Assembly: GCA_950097015.1 (NCBI GenBank)
Contig: CATNEN010000033.1
Coordinates: 868,001 to 932,000 of the forward strand
Source: Macrostomum hystrix
Taxonomy: Eukaryota; Platyhelminthes; Macrostomidae
Reading direction: 5' to 3'
DNA: 64,000 nucleotides
Program-made: the position numbers and the translations under genes
Notes under the pieces: model-generated
What the model was told of the DNA's origin: nothing
The model's input: only the letters and a program-made list of their open reading frames with translations
Databases searched by the model: none
Shown: positions 1 to 9,694 of the stretch, piece by piece
How the letters are laid out: each line of letters begins with the position of its first letter
Numbering within the stretch: position 1 is the stretch's first letter

Positions 1-707
1 AAAAAGCCACCTAGCAAGTAAGTTTTTTATGTAGTTTTAATGCATTAATGACCTATTCTTATAATTAAAATATCATATGCTAGCTTTGGTTTAACTCTTG
101 TCAGTTTAAACGAAAGTTTTCTAAGATGCGAATTTCGCGGCCCGTAAAGTGCAACGTACGCTAGCTATTATCGGCCTTATAGGTATTTAAGCTGCTTAGG
201 CCCTATCAGCTAATGTTGGTTCTTGTTGTTAAATTGCTATTAGTAATAAAATTAAGTAGAAACCCACTACAACAGAACCACTTTGCTTTAAAATACAGCT
301 AGCTAAAGAGAAGAGCAACTCCTGGTGCTTGAATGTGCTGGAAAAATAAATCAACAATTAAGGGTTAACACTTTCCAAGCCTGTTTGAATCTTTTGTAGC
401 TAAAGACATTATTAATTGACATTTTAGTATAAGTCTTGTGGTGCTTATTGCTTTAAAACAGATCATATGTCAAGCTTATGTGTTTTCCTGAAGTCATAAA
501 TTAGGTAGGCCTAGGTTAATTCTTATGTACATTTTTATTAAGAAAAAATATATACAACAAAATAACAACACAATTTTTTTTTCTGCAAGGCTCTATTGAA
601 TCAAAATTCATGATAATATTGCTTTGAAATGTAGAATTGTAGCTAATACTTTATTTGTCTCTATTTCTTGATAAAATTGTTAGTACCTTGTTATTACCTA
701 CTTTACC
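1..707. other. AT-rich DNA, no gene seen
   Basis: No convincing exon, RNA gene or array was seen. The stretch ends with the octamer ACTTTACC (700-707), which is repeated at 3094-3101 as the target-site duplication of the adjacent MULE transposon. Confidence 0.6.
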
Positions 708-1243
708 GGGTGCCAGGCATTTCGGTGACAGTGACAGGGCTTTTCGGTACAGTGCATTTCGGTACCAGTCAGTGCTTTTCGGTGACTTAATTTTCGGTAC
801 AGTGCATTTCGGTACCTGCTTTTCGAACGGTGCCTTAAATAGTCAAGCATTAAAGAGTAAAGACTATACTAGGCCTAGCTCCCCTGTTTGTATTCGTGTG
901 AATACATATTTTAACGGTATATTTTAATGAGAATATTTTAATATTTTAACGAGAACGACAAAAAGACATTGCTGAAATACAATGTACTGCAATGTTCCAG
1001 TACATATACAGTTACAAGATTTTCCTGTTTAGTAACAACACTCAATGCCTTAAATTGTCAATTGTCCATGCACAAAGTTGTACGCGTCAAAGTCAAGTTG
1101 ATTAGCAATATCTGTGGACGAAGTTTTAAAGAGAAAACAATAAAACGATAGGGATAGATGCACCTATAAAGGTCATTGCTAAAATACATCCAGACAAGAT
1201 CTGGAACTAAAGAAGATCCAGGCAACCGCCAGACGTGTATCAG

Positions 1244-2795
1244 TTATTTTCCAACAAAGCGGCTGCAAGTAGCCAGCAGCTGGTTGACAGTCAGAAGGCC
1301 CTCAGAAAACTGTCTCCAGGCATTATGTATGTTAGCCTGCATTGTGTGGTAAGCAACGCGTTGCCTGCGTTGCAGGGCCCCCCTCGAGACGAGCTGCGCA
1401 TTCATTGGTATCATGCTCGCTTCAGAGGAGAGCAGTTTTAGCAGAACGTAAAACTGTAGAGTGCTGCGCCCAGCTTTGGCATTCAATCGTTGGTGGTACC
1501 CTTCAACGTCATTGTTGGAACGAATGGCCCGGCCGAATACACTGACGTCTTCTGCAGTCCAGAAACTGTCTGCTGACAACCAGGTACTGCAAATATAGTC
1601 GCAAACAGCAATCAAGCGGGAATCGGTCTGCACAACCTGCAGGAAAATGTGGGGATACATTTCTTATTTTGAAAACTCATAAATTATTTCTGACTAATAG
1701 TCTTACATTGCTGGCTTCCAGTTCTTGAAGCATTTGTGACATATGGCAAGCGGGCAGATAGTGCAATGCCATCAGTTTTCGGCAGAGCTTGCGAATGGCT
1801 TCATCCTCAGAATATGCTGATTGCAAGCCAAGAGCTTGGATCTTGCGAAAGACTGTTTGCGTCCAGTGAAAGCTGCAGCCATGTACTCACAGGTCAGGAA
1901 ACGTGAGATGTGCTGCTTTCTAGGCAGCAGCTTCAAAGTCCATGACAAATACAGACGGATGCGCCATGTCAGGCAATAGGTTCCAAATGGCTTGCAGCAC
2001 TACTCTGTAGTCCTTCGACTTTTTTCCGGACATCAAAACGAAAACGAGTGGCACCTGCAGAAAACGTACGGTATATTAATATACATGTAGTAACGATACA
2101 ATAAGAATATTAAAATAAAATACTAAAAACAGGCATGCACCTGCTTCACATTCGAAGCATCCTGCTCTGTCTCTCCATCAGGTCTCAGAAATGCGTGGAT
2201 CCCCCAAAGCTGCTTGAATGGCTTCTTGACAACAGAAAAGGTCCCATCAATGTACCATGTGTTGGACTCTGCAAGCAGTTGCAACTGATGATCAGATGCC
2301 AGGACTAGATGGCGTCTACCATGTGACTGGACATCAGCCCTGCAAGCGTCAGAGTTGGTTGTTAGTGAGCAAAAATATAATTTATTTAAAAATGCGCCTT
2401 AAAACGTACTTTAGAAATTGTTGGGGCATGCCATTCTTGCTCATATCAACCTCAAAATCGAGTGTAGTGGGTTCTACTGGTCAAACCCGCTGTCTTGCAC
2501 AATTAGCAGCTTGTGCTACTCGTTCTGGGTTCGGCAAATTTGCAGTGGAAGTCTGTGCCACAATATTTTCTTCCGCCAGTTGCATTGCTGAGGTGAAGAT
2601 GTTGGCCAAGGCCTGTTGCTTGATGTTGCGCACAATAATTCGATTTGTGGCAGCATTTGGCACTGGCGAATGGCAGTGAGAGTTTTTTCCTTTGCAGAAA
2701 TTTCCATCAGGTAGTTCGATAAGAGTTGCCATGCATGGCTGTCGCGCGCTTCTCTTGGTACACCTACAGTGCACAGTAGCAACGCATTGGTGCAT
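1244..2795 (-). pseudogene. MULE transposase with N-terminal FLYWCH-type finger, three in-frame stops
   Basis: Minus-strand exons 2410-~2795, 2141-2339, 1707-2054 and 1244-1636 join with GT-AG introns and correct phase. Exon 1 has a FLYWCH-like Cys/His pattern (CTKRSARQPC, then SHCH). Exon 2 carries WYIDGTF with the first catalytic Asp, followed by KPFKQLWGIHAFLRP. Exon 3 carries QVPLVFVLMSGKKSKDY and the second acidic motif VMDFEA, then CSFHWTQ. Exon 4 has IRSNNDVEGYHQRLN and FYVLLKLLSSEA, typical of the MULE transposase C-terminus. The frame is broken by TGA at 2481-2483, TAG at 1920-1922 and TGA at 1887-1889, all explicable by C-to-T or G-to-A change. I saw no indel. The true start may lie in a further upstream exon, because a possible acceptor precedes the first finger cysteine. 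This copy is inactive as read. Confidence 0.88.
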
Positions 2796-2803
2796 TTGCT
2801 AAC

Positions 2804-2841
2804 TTACATTATACTGTAAGTAGTATTACAGTATAATGTAA
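2804..2841. repeat. Perfect 16-bp stem hairpin inside the MULE
   Basis: TTACATTATACTGTAA (2804-2819), a 6-base spacer, then its exact reverse complement TTACAGTATAATGTAA (2826-2841). It lies just upstream of the transposase finger exon, perhaps in an intron. It could be a small nested palindrome or a regulatory hairpin; nothing else is known. Confidence 0.85.
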
Positions 2842-3101
2842 ATAGCTAATTTTGTTCCGTGATCAGCTCCCATTATTTGTTCCTATTGTGCTTATTTTTA
2901 GAGACACAAATTTTTCTAGTATTGCATCAATCGAAATTATTGTATCATTTTGGCTTAGCAGGTTGTTTACCTGTGCCAAAATATCTACTACTACCACTAA
3001 AACTACTACTATAATTCAGCGGTACCGAAAAGCACTGACTCGTACCAAAATGCACTGTACCGAAAAGCCCTGTCACCGAAATGCATGGAATCCACTTTAC
3101 C

Positions 3102-4383
3102 TACCTAGCTAGTTACTTACCTAAACAACCAAACTAGTCCTTTCAGCCATAATTATTTGTGGCCTCAAAAATTTGGCCAGAAAACCATTTTGGCTTCAAG
3201 CTGGTTTGGCAAAATTAGCCAAGCATAGTACACTGTGTTATCTAAAATAATATATTTTTTAATACATACTGTTAACAGTGATGCAGAAAGAATTTGACAT
3301 TTAAAATATATTGTTTTTTGTTTGTTTCAATGTTTGGGTCCAACAAGCTTTTACTTTGACTTTATTTCTGTTATATATGTTAAGTTAAATAGCTAAGGCA
3401 CCAGAGAGTATGAGACATACACAGAAAAAATAGCAAGTTTAACAAAGTGACCTATTGTATTGTGGTGATTTATCTTTTTTATCAATAAGCAAAATGCAGC
3501 AAAGACAAAAGTATGTCTTGTAGTAATAAAACAAAGAAAAAAACTAATACTACTAAGGATACAGATTTATGGCTTATCACTAAAACTGTCACACAAAAGA
3601 CGTTTACTCCTAACAATAATACCCCTAACTAGTGGTTTCCTTGTCTTTTGTCTACTAAAAATCTGCTAAAAAATCTGCTTAGCCATCATCTTGTCTGCTA
3701 AAAACTTGTCTTTAAAAGAAACTTCATACTAAGTTGTCTGCCATAAAGACAAAAAATTATTTAAAATGACAGCTTAAAGTTATAAAAGTTATAAGCTGCA
3801 GTAGTTTTTATAAATTTGAATTCTTAGTATGCCCACAGTGCACTTTGTCTTGGAACACTCAGCCTACCCACCCCAGCTATCCAATAGTATACAATCAGTC
3901 ATTACCCCAAACCCTTCTCCTAGCTGTTATAGTATTGGTCTTGAGTAAAACTCAAACACTAGATTTATTTAAGCATAGGTAATGAAGCTAAGTTCTATAT
4001 TAAAACAATATAAGCAGCTAGCAGATTTATAAAAGCTATAGCCATTTATAGCACTGATGAATTAAAATTGTTTTAGTAAGGCAAAACAGTCACATAATAT
4101 GTCATTAGGTCTAATGAAACCATGTCTCTTTCTAAATAAATGTATAGCAGAAATAAATTATATTTAGCTAATTGAACACTAATACAAGACTATTTTTTAA
4201 ATATACAATGCTACATTATCTTTGTTGTATAGCCAATAGCTAATGCCAGTTTTCTATGATGATAATTATAGCAATTTAATATTCTATTGGTATAACTGCT
4301 TCTTATGTGTAATACATGACAGCAATTTTTTGTCAAATTACCAGAGTCAATATTTTTGTTTAATTAGCTTTTTATATATGGAC
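3102..4383. other. AT-rich intergenic DNA, no gene seen
   Basis: Low-complexity AT-rich sequence with many stops in all frames. No exon with both splice sites, and no RNA gene or array, was recognised. Confidence 0.6.
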
Positions 4384-4560
4384 TATCATGGAAGTGTATG
4401 GCAGATTGGTTGACATGTTTGCCTCCTCCATCAAGGTCCATGAGCTTAATTCTACAGTGAAGTCACATTAGTTTGGGTTTGATATCACATTGCAGAGAGA
4501 AAGCCACCTGTGTCTGTATGTCTGTGCTCAGTTTATCTGCCTGCATGTGTGCTGGGGAGT
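4384..4560 (+). mobile_element. Old tRNA-derived SINE copy (family of 19138-19370)
   Basis: ATGGCAGATTGGTTGACATG and the following TTTGCCTCCTCCATCAAGGT align with the head of the better-preserved copy at 19141-19200. They cover the A-box and B-box-like region and are followed by a shared GTCACATT block. Divergence is high, so this is an ancient insertion. The 3' boundary is approximate. Confidence 0.6.
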
Positions 4561-4776
4561 TAGTGGAATAGGCATTAAAAATATTTCTATTTATCTAGGC
4601 CTCACATGTACAGGAATTATTAAATCTTTTTTCATGTAGATACTCACATGAATAACCGAATATGTAATAAACTAATTATGGTAATAAAAGACTGATTTAC
4701 ATCTTCACCCACTGCAGAACTGAGCATCTGTATGTAGTCTTGTGTTCCAACCCGAACCCCATAGTTAGCAAAAGGC

Positions 4777-6080
4777 ATGGCAGCTAACAGGACAGCACAG
4801 CAGAAGCGCAGATCGGTTAGTCCGTAACGGTTTCATTTTTTCTATCATGATTTGTACAGACTGCACGCAATAATGCAAACATAATTTTTTTAAATCTCCA
4901 TTCCTAGGGCTGGCTCAAGGGTGGCGCTGCGGTTGTGGAGTCTGTCGGTGTGGCGTCCCTAACAGCGGCCGATCCTGATGGGCCAACAATGCCCAGAGCC
5001 TGCAGCTCTGAGGCGCCTGGCTCCTCGCCTCGGTACGCCCTGTCGCTGGGGTCCGGTCTAAAAATTCGTCTGACAATGCAGCGCGAGGCAGTCGAATACG
5101 ATTGCAAAGACGGTATGCGTTATTACCTTGAATTGTTGTGGCACTGTGTCAATCGCCACCTTTTACAGTAGAAATGCCACGGTGGTATGGAAATACACAC
5201 ATTCTTCTTTTTTCATTTTCTGAAATTCTGAAATTATCTGAAACTATCTGAAATTTAGATTCAGATAATGGACTTTCACGAAAATTGGCGATTCGCGAAT
5301 AAGGCAGATGGTATTTGAAATGCCGCCGTGGTCCCTCCCCAGGGTGAAAACTAGATTTGTCTGTCTACTGTTCAACCCAACCTTGTAGAAGCTGGGCTAG
5401 CAGAAAATTTAGATGCAGCTCCGGTTGCAGCAGCAGCAGAATCGTCGGCAGCTGTTGCAACATCGCTGATATTAGAATCTGATGGCGAAGAGCTGCTAGA
5501 AGAGGAAGGCGACAGTGACTATGATCAAATAGACGACATTGCTACTGTGTCAACGTGGCAGCCTCAGCAGCAGCAGTCGCCCCCTCCCTCGCCGACGCGT
5601 CGCTATACAGTGGAAATTGCGTACAGAGCTGACGACAAGCATCAAGAAGCGCCGTTGTCAGTGCTAGTTGGCTCAGCAGATCTTGCTGACTGTTCAAACA
5701 TGGCGAACATTGTCCAACGATTAACGCCAATTGCCACCGTGCCTTTCGAGTCGGCTAAGGCAACGGCTGAGTCGCATTTGCTGACAATTCGCGGCCTCGG
5801 TTTCGCCGATTTGGTTGAACGTCTACACGAGCGTCGCATTGGCCTAATAGCCGAAGCCAGTTACGGCGAGGGCGACGGTGGACAAGTCGGTATGGCAGAT
5901 TCTCCCTCGCCGCTTCTGCTGCTGCCGGCCGCGCGACTGCCCTGGGCCTCACTCGGTGTGCACCGCCTGCCAGCTTCGGCCACTCAAACGGCTACGCCCG
6001 ACTTCGCCTCCTCGTTGCCGGACTGGTGGCGAGCCTCCGACGGACCGGACGGCGACGTCAATTTGAACAGCCTGCGCCGG
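4777..6080 (+). CDS. Unidentified acidic/Gln-Pro-rich protein, 5' exons (partial)
   Basis: Three exons fit together: 4777-4815 (ATG, 13 codons, donor GTTAGT), 4908-5112 (acceptor CCTAG, donor GTATGC) and 5404-6080 (acceptor GCAG, donor GTGAGT). Phases are 0, 1 and 0 and the frame stays open, giving about 307 residues so far. The N-terminus is basic (MAANRTAQQKRRS). Exon 2 contains GLKIRLTMQREAVEYD. Exon 3 starts Ala-rich, then has an acidic stretch (ESDGEELLEEEGDSDYD), a QPQQQQSPPPSP linker, and a conserved-looking segment around LLTIRGLGFADLVERLHERR. No signal peptide or membrane segment is seen. The 3' exons after 6080 were not found; the gene may continue beyond the repeat-rich stretch. 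I do not recognise the family. The consistent phases and GC-rich exons make it likely real. Confidence 0.6.
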
Positions 6081-7094
6081 GTGAGTGACAACTTTTGCCC
6101 GTCCGTATCTGCACCTTTGCTTTTTTAGAAGAAGTCAGTTAAAAGTGCAAATATGTTTGCCAACTCGACAACTTTTAATAAAATTTCAGAGCGACATCTT
6201 CAGGCAACAATTTGGCAACTAGATGAAACAGCAGGCAGCTGTGCACTATAGGCCATACAAAATAATCTTGTTGCATCAAAAATGTAACCTTTGCAGCCTA
6301 TTTCATTGAAATTTTAAACAGCCTAGTTAGGTAAAGAAATACTTATTCAATTTCTGTACATATTAATTTTTGACGCTGCTTAAGCACTGTTACGAAGATG
6401 CATAAAGCATTAATTTTATAAAAATTTTATTAACACAATACTAACATATTTAATATATACATTTTCCTGTGCTGAATGAAGTTCGCGATATTTTTTGTAG
6501 ATACAGTATTTGAGAATTATTGACCTCTGCGAACTGTTTAACAGTTCAAATATGCGTGTGATCGATTAAGTTGAATAGTTATTTATGCAGTTGTCTTTTG
6601 CGTTTCAATATCTATCTGAACTACTGTTTTTTAGCTTACAAAGTTTTACTGTAAATATTAGCCAAAAACTTGAATTTTGTGTATTTATCCGTCTAAATAA
6701 ATAATATATATATATATATACTGATTACCCGCGAGCGTAAAAAGGCGATAAATATTAACTTGTGTAAGTTGTTTGTTTGTCTGTATGATTCAATTAAAGA
6801 TGACGTTTTGTACCATGGAGTAAAAAACATTGACATATAACCAAGTGTGCGTAAACGTCTCAAGCTCGTGTATAGTTTATGGCCCAAAGGCCATCAAAGA
6901 AATAGATTGAAGTGTGCAGTAAATTCCGCAACTGTGCGGTAAATGACATGACTATGTGGGACATGGCTGCCCCACTTGATCTCCGTGCCATCCCTCTTCT
7001 GAGCTACTATGCAGTAAATCCCAGACGGGTATTGTCTATGGGTCGAAGGAGCTGGTCTTGCGCACACACACTTGGTCATAAATCAATGATATAG
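6081..7094. other. AT-rich intron or intergenic DNA
   Basis: Sequence following the 6080/6081 donor. It includes a short (AT)n tract near 6706-6720 and no supported exon. It may be the intron of the upstream unidentified gene. Confidence 0.5.
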
Positions 7095-7157
7095 TAATAA
7101 ACGGCTATGAGTGCTGCAATGTTTTTAAAACTTTGCAGTACGAATAGCCGTTTATCA
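7095..7157. repeat. 63-bp imperfect palindrome
   Basis: AATAAACGGCTAT on the left pairs with ATAGCCGTTTAT on the right, and the inner arms (GTGCTGCAATGTTTT and AAAACTTTGCAGTAC) also pair with few mismatches. Nearly the whole 63 bp is self-complementary, as in a foldback element or tiny MITE. It sits just before another inverted-repeat element. Confidence 0.75.
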
Positions 7158-7170
7158 CTGGCATTGTATA

Positions 7171-7304
7171 CTTTTGGACCACAGACAGTTGGGGCGTGCA
7201 ACAATCAGTCTCACGGAGCGGATATAGCCAGCGGTCTCGCGGGGCGTGCAGCAATCGATTATTTTGTCGATTGGTGCACGCCCGAAATGTCTATGGTCCA
7301 AAAG
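7171..7304. mobile_element. 134-bp MITE with ~36-bp TIRs and TA duplication
   Basis: The left end (7171-7206, beginning CTTTTGGACCACAGACAG) matches the reverse complement of the right end (7269-7304) with about five mismatches in 36 bases. TA flanks both sides (7169-7170 and 7305-7306), the target duplication of Tc1/mariner-type elements. It has no coding capacity. The subterminal motif GGCGTGCAACAATC recurs inside the element and again near 7620. Confidence 0.75.
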
Positions 7305-7599
7305 TAGACCGCCTGACTTAGGGCAGCAAGAGAACTCAGTTTGGGGAAGGCTGTAAGACAGCGAGACGAGCCGTGGCATTACCGGGCTGCCTAGAACCAT
7401 ATGTCCAAGAACGGCACCGTCAGTCGACGCGTCTAACTGTGCGAAGTAACTATACCCCGAAGTAACTATACCTGTGAGATTATCGTGTATCTAAAGCGTT
7501 GCTGTTTAAATGTTTTCCAGTTCGTGTTACAATTGGTGGTGAAATATAACTGTGGCTTCAGACCCCGCATAGTGTGGGCGAAATAATCCGAGCTGGCGG

Positions 7600-8350
7600 G
7601 GTTCGGGACATAGACAGTAAAGGCGTGCAACAATCAGGCTTCATTGGTGGCTGGGAAAAAACCCCTCCAAAAGTGTACAATGCACTTATGCTAGGCTTCC
7701 TAGTGCGTAAATCTACCATTTAGACATTCAAAACGATAATGGGTATGGATTTAACTATCCTCTAAGTAAACCTCGCCGCTTGAGAACATAGACGTTTGGA
7801 CAACCAAAACGAGAATGAATTCAGACACTCGGAAGAAAATTCACCCTTTCGACCATAGACTAGAGACAACCAAAATGATATAATTCGGAAGAGAAAGCTG
7901 AAAAACTCCCTTGCCTTGCTCTCCGCCTATTTGGTTTTCTCTCGCTTCTTTGCTATTTCTTGTTACTGTTTTCAAATACCCCCACCAATATCCCCAGTCG
8001 ACAGGCAACGCTTGGTGTCTGCTATAGAGCAAGGGGCAACACTAAAAGCCGCAGCAGCCATCCTTTAAGTGCTGATTGCAACTGCATATAGAATTATGCG
8101 AAGCATTACCAAAAATTGGTAAAAAGGAGACGTGCAAAAATAACTAAAAACTGTAAAAATTATGTTTGACTGCTTGATCGTTAGATCGTCTTGCCTTCAC
8201 TAATTCTCGTTTTGATTGCCCCTTTCTCATTTTGAATGTCCTTAACTCTATGGCCGAATAGCTGAGCTGCACGCAGGAGGCCCTATCCGATAGCATGAGA
8301 CCACTGAGACATGTTATCGATTAGAATGTCCAAACTGTCATTTAGATTGA
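7600..8350. mobile_element. Diverged inverted-repeat element fragments
   Basis: A solo copy of the MITE end (ACATAGACAG then GGCGTGCAACAATC) lies at about 7608-7637. Related short motifs recur near 7722 (AGACATTCAAAACGATAATG), 7797 (GGACAACCAAAACGAGAATG) and 7864 (AGACAACCAAAATGATA). Inverted versions lie near 8200-8245. This looks like nested, decayed foldback or Tc/mariner-derived non-autonomous elements. Boundaries are uncertain. Confidence 0.45.
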
Positions 8351-8737
8351 CAATCGCGATGCTTAATGAACCCAATAGTAAACAAATCACGGTACATTAT
8401 TGCTTGCTGGATTAAATACCGCAGTAAGAAGTTATATTTAGGAGCATTATAATAATAGGACAAAGCGCAAATGCTGTCATAGAAAAAACCTCTACGTAGC
8501 TGAATACTATAGAGGGTTTATGAGGCGGAGGGGAAGACAGGCAATAAGTAAAATCGAAGCGAAGGATAATAAAACTTAATGCGAGTTTTTCTTTCACAAC
8601 TTCTTAGTTACAAACAATATTATTCATTCTTGACTGCTTCATAGTCCTGAATTAATATGCGTGATGATCCGACAAAGCATACAAATAAAATATAAATATG
8701 ATAGATGGGAAAACATGTTTCTGAGTTGTTAAGGAAC

Positions 8738-9694
8738 TCAGACACTCGACTCCTTTAAACTCATGCTGGCTGGCGGGCGGGCCATCCTTGCTGAACTGCC
8801 CTGAATTCCACCCGATGGAGAGTTTTTTTGATAGGCCAATTTAGCCGCAGGTCGAGAATTCTGCTGCTGGGAATGCGCCGGCTGCTGCTGGGAATGCGCC
8901 GGCTGCTGCTGGGAATGCGCCGGCTGCTGCTGGGAATGTGCCGGTTGCTGCTGGGCATGCGCCGGCTGCTGCTGGGAATGCGCCGGCTGCTGAGAAAGCG
9001 CCAGCTGCTGCTGATAATGCTCCGGCTGTTGCTGCAGTTGACCACCCGAACGCAGAGCGCGTGGTGGAAGGACAGGAGCGACGCCGCCAACGGATGTATT
9101 CGTTTCCTGATGCAACTGAGGGATCAGGCCTTCCAGAGCGGTCAAAATTTCTGCCCTTGTAGTTGGCGGGAATTTCATTGACAGCAGGCGACTGACGGCC
9201 GTTTCCGCATTCAGCAGGTCGATTAGAAGTCGCCGCAGCTGCTTCTCAGACTTTGAATCGGATTCATCGCTGTTGTCGTTTTCTGACCCTGAACTCAGTT
9301 GCAGCAGGTACTCCTTTGTGCCATAAGCATCATTAGCTGCCACATAGCCCATTTGCTTTAGCACTTCGTCAATTGCTTCAAGTCTGCTCAGCGTGTGAAC
9401 AAAAAATCCAGTGCAAGTTTGCAGCCTGGACTGCTCCTGTTTCCATGGAAACATCAGCAGGTTAAACGTCAGCTGGGCAAGACTGACCAGTGCAGCTTGC
9501 ATGGCTAGCAGGCCGTTAGTATTGACGTTTCGCTGTAGGAACTGCAACATGAAATCATTGCGCAAAGTTAACTTGACCTGCGTTTGCATCCATGCAGCAG
9601 CAGCCGCGTGCATCTGTGGCCATTGGCCTGGCCAGTCTTGTAGCCGGTCTGTTGGTTTCCACAGCTGCTGCTGGTCATTTGGCAGCTCTGCCAT
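8738..9694 (-). CDS. SPATA2: SPATA2/Tamozhennic-like PUB-domain protein
   Basis: Single-exon frame of 318 residues; ATG at 9692-9694, TGA at 8738-8740. Residues about 45-135 resemble the PUB region of SPATA2, with LLMFPWKQEQSRLQTCTGFF followed by VLKQMGYV where SPATA2 has a YPWKKEF, YTGPFV and MGY pattern. SPATA2 bridges the deubiquitinase CYLD to the LUBAC ligase subunit HOIP; Drosophila Tamozhennic is related. An acidic Ser/Asp patch follows, then a Gln-rich tail with about seven PAHSQQQ-type heptads coded by 21-bp repeats (about 8866-9000). The C-terminal zinc finger of vertebrate SPATA2 is not visible and I see no clear HOIP-binding motif. The protein is therefore short for the family; it may be a reduced form or have unseen exons. 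Family call is from memory of motifs. Confidence 0.7.
   Translation of the reverse strand: MAELPNDQQQLWKPTDRLQDWPGQWPQMHAAAAAWMQTQVKLTLRNDFMLQFLQRNVNTNGLLAMQAALVSLAQLTFNLLMFPWKQEQSRLQTCTGFFVHTLSRLEAIDEVLKQMGYVAANDAYGTKEYLLQLSSGSENDNSDESDSKSEKQLRRLLIDLLNAETAVSRLLSMKFPPTTRAEILTALEGLIPQLHQETNTSVGGVAPVLPPRALRSGGQLQQQPEHYQQQLALSQQPAHSQQQPAHAQQQPAHSQQQPAHSQQQPAHSQQQPAHSQQQNSRPAAKLAYQKNSPSGGIQGSSARMARPPASMSLKESSV
8866..9000 (-). repeat. 21-bp coding minisatellite (Gln-Pro-Ala-His-Ser heptads)
   Basis: About six to seven copies of a 21-bp unit containing GCCGGCTGCTGCTGGGAATG on the plus strand. The unit is a multiple of three, so copy-number change keeps the SPATA2-like frame. It encodes QQQPAHS heptads. 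Confidence 0.9.

Larger units (their letters stand above)
708..3093 (-). mobile_element. MULE-type DNA transposon with TIRs and 8-bp TSD
   Basis: The left end (708 to about 786) and the reverse complement of the right end (about 3021 to 3093) match closely over some 70 bp. They share blocks such as GCATTTCGGTGACAG, CAGGGCTTTTCGGTACAGTG and GTCAGTGCTTTTCGGT. The outermost 15 bases match at 12 positions. The element is bracketed by ACTTTACC at 700-707 and 3094-3101, within the 8-11 bp duplication range of Mutator-like elements. The left end has a further copy of the TTTTCGGTACAGTGCATTTCGGTAC motif to about 816. Inside, on the minus strand, lies a four-exon MULE transposase. The element is therefore structurally full length, although its transposase has stops. 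Confidence 0.9.

Noticed and set aside
1235-1545. Plus-strand frames over the 5' part of the MULE
   Set aside because: They are antisense to the transposase last exon, which has clear family motifs.
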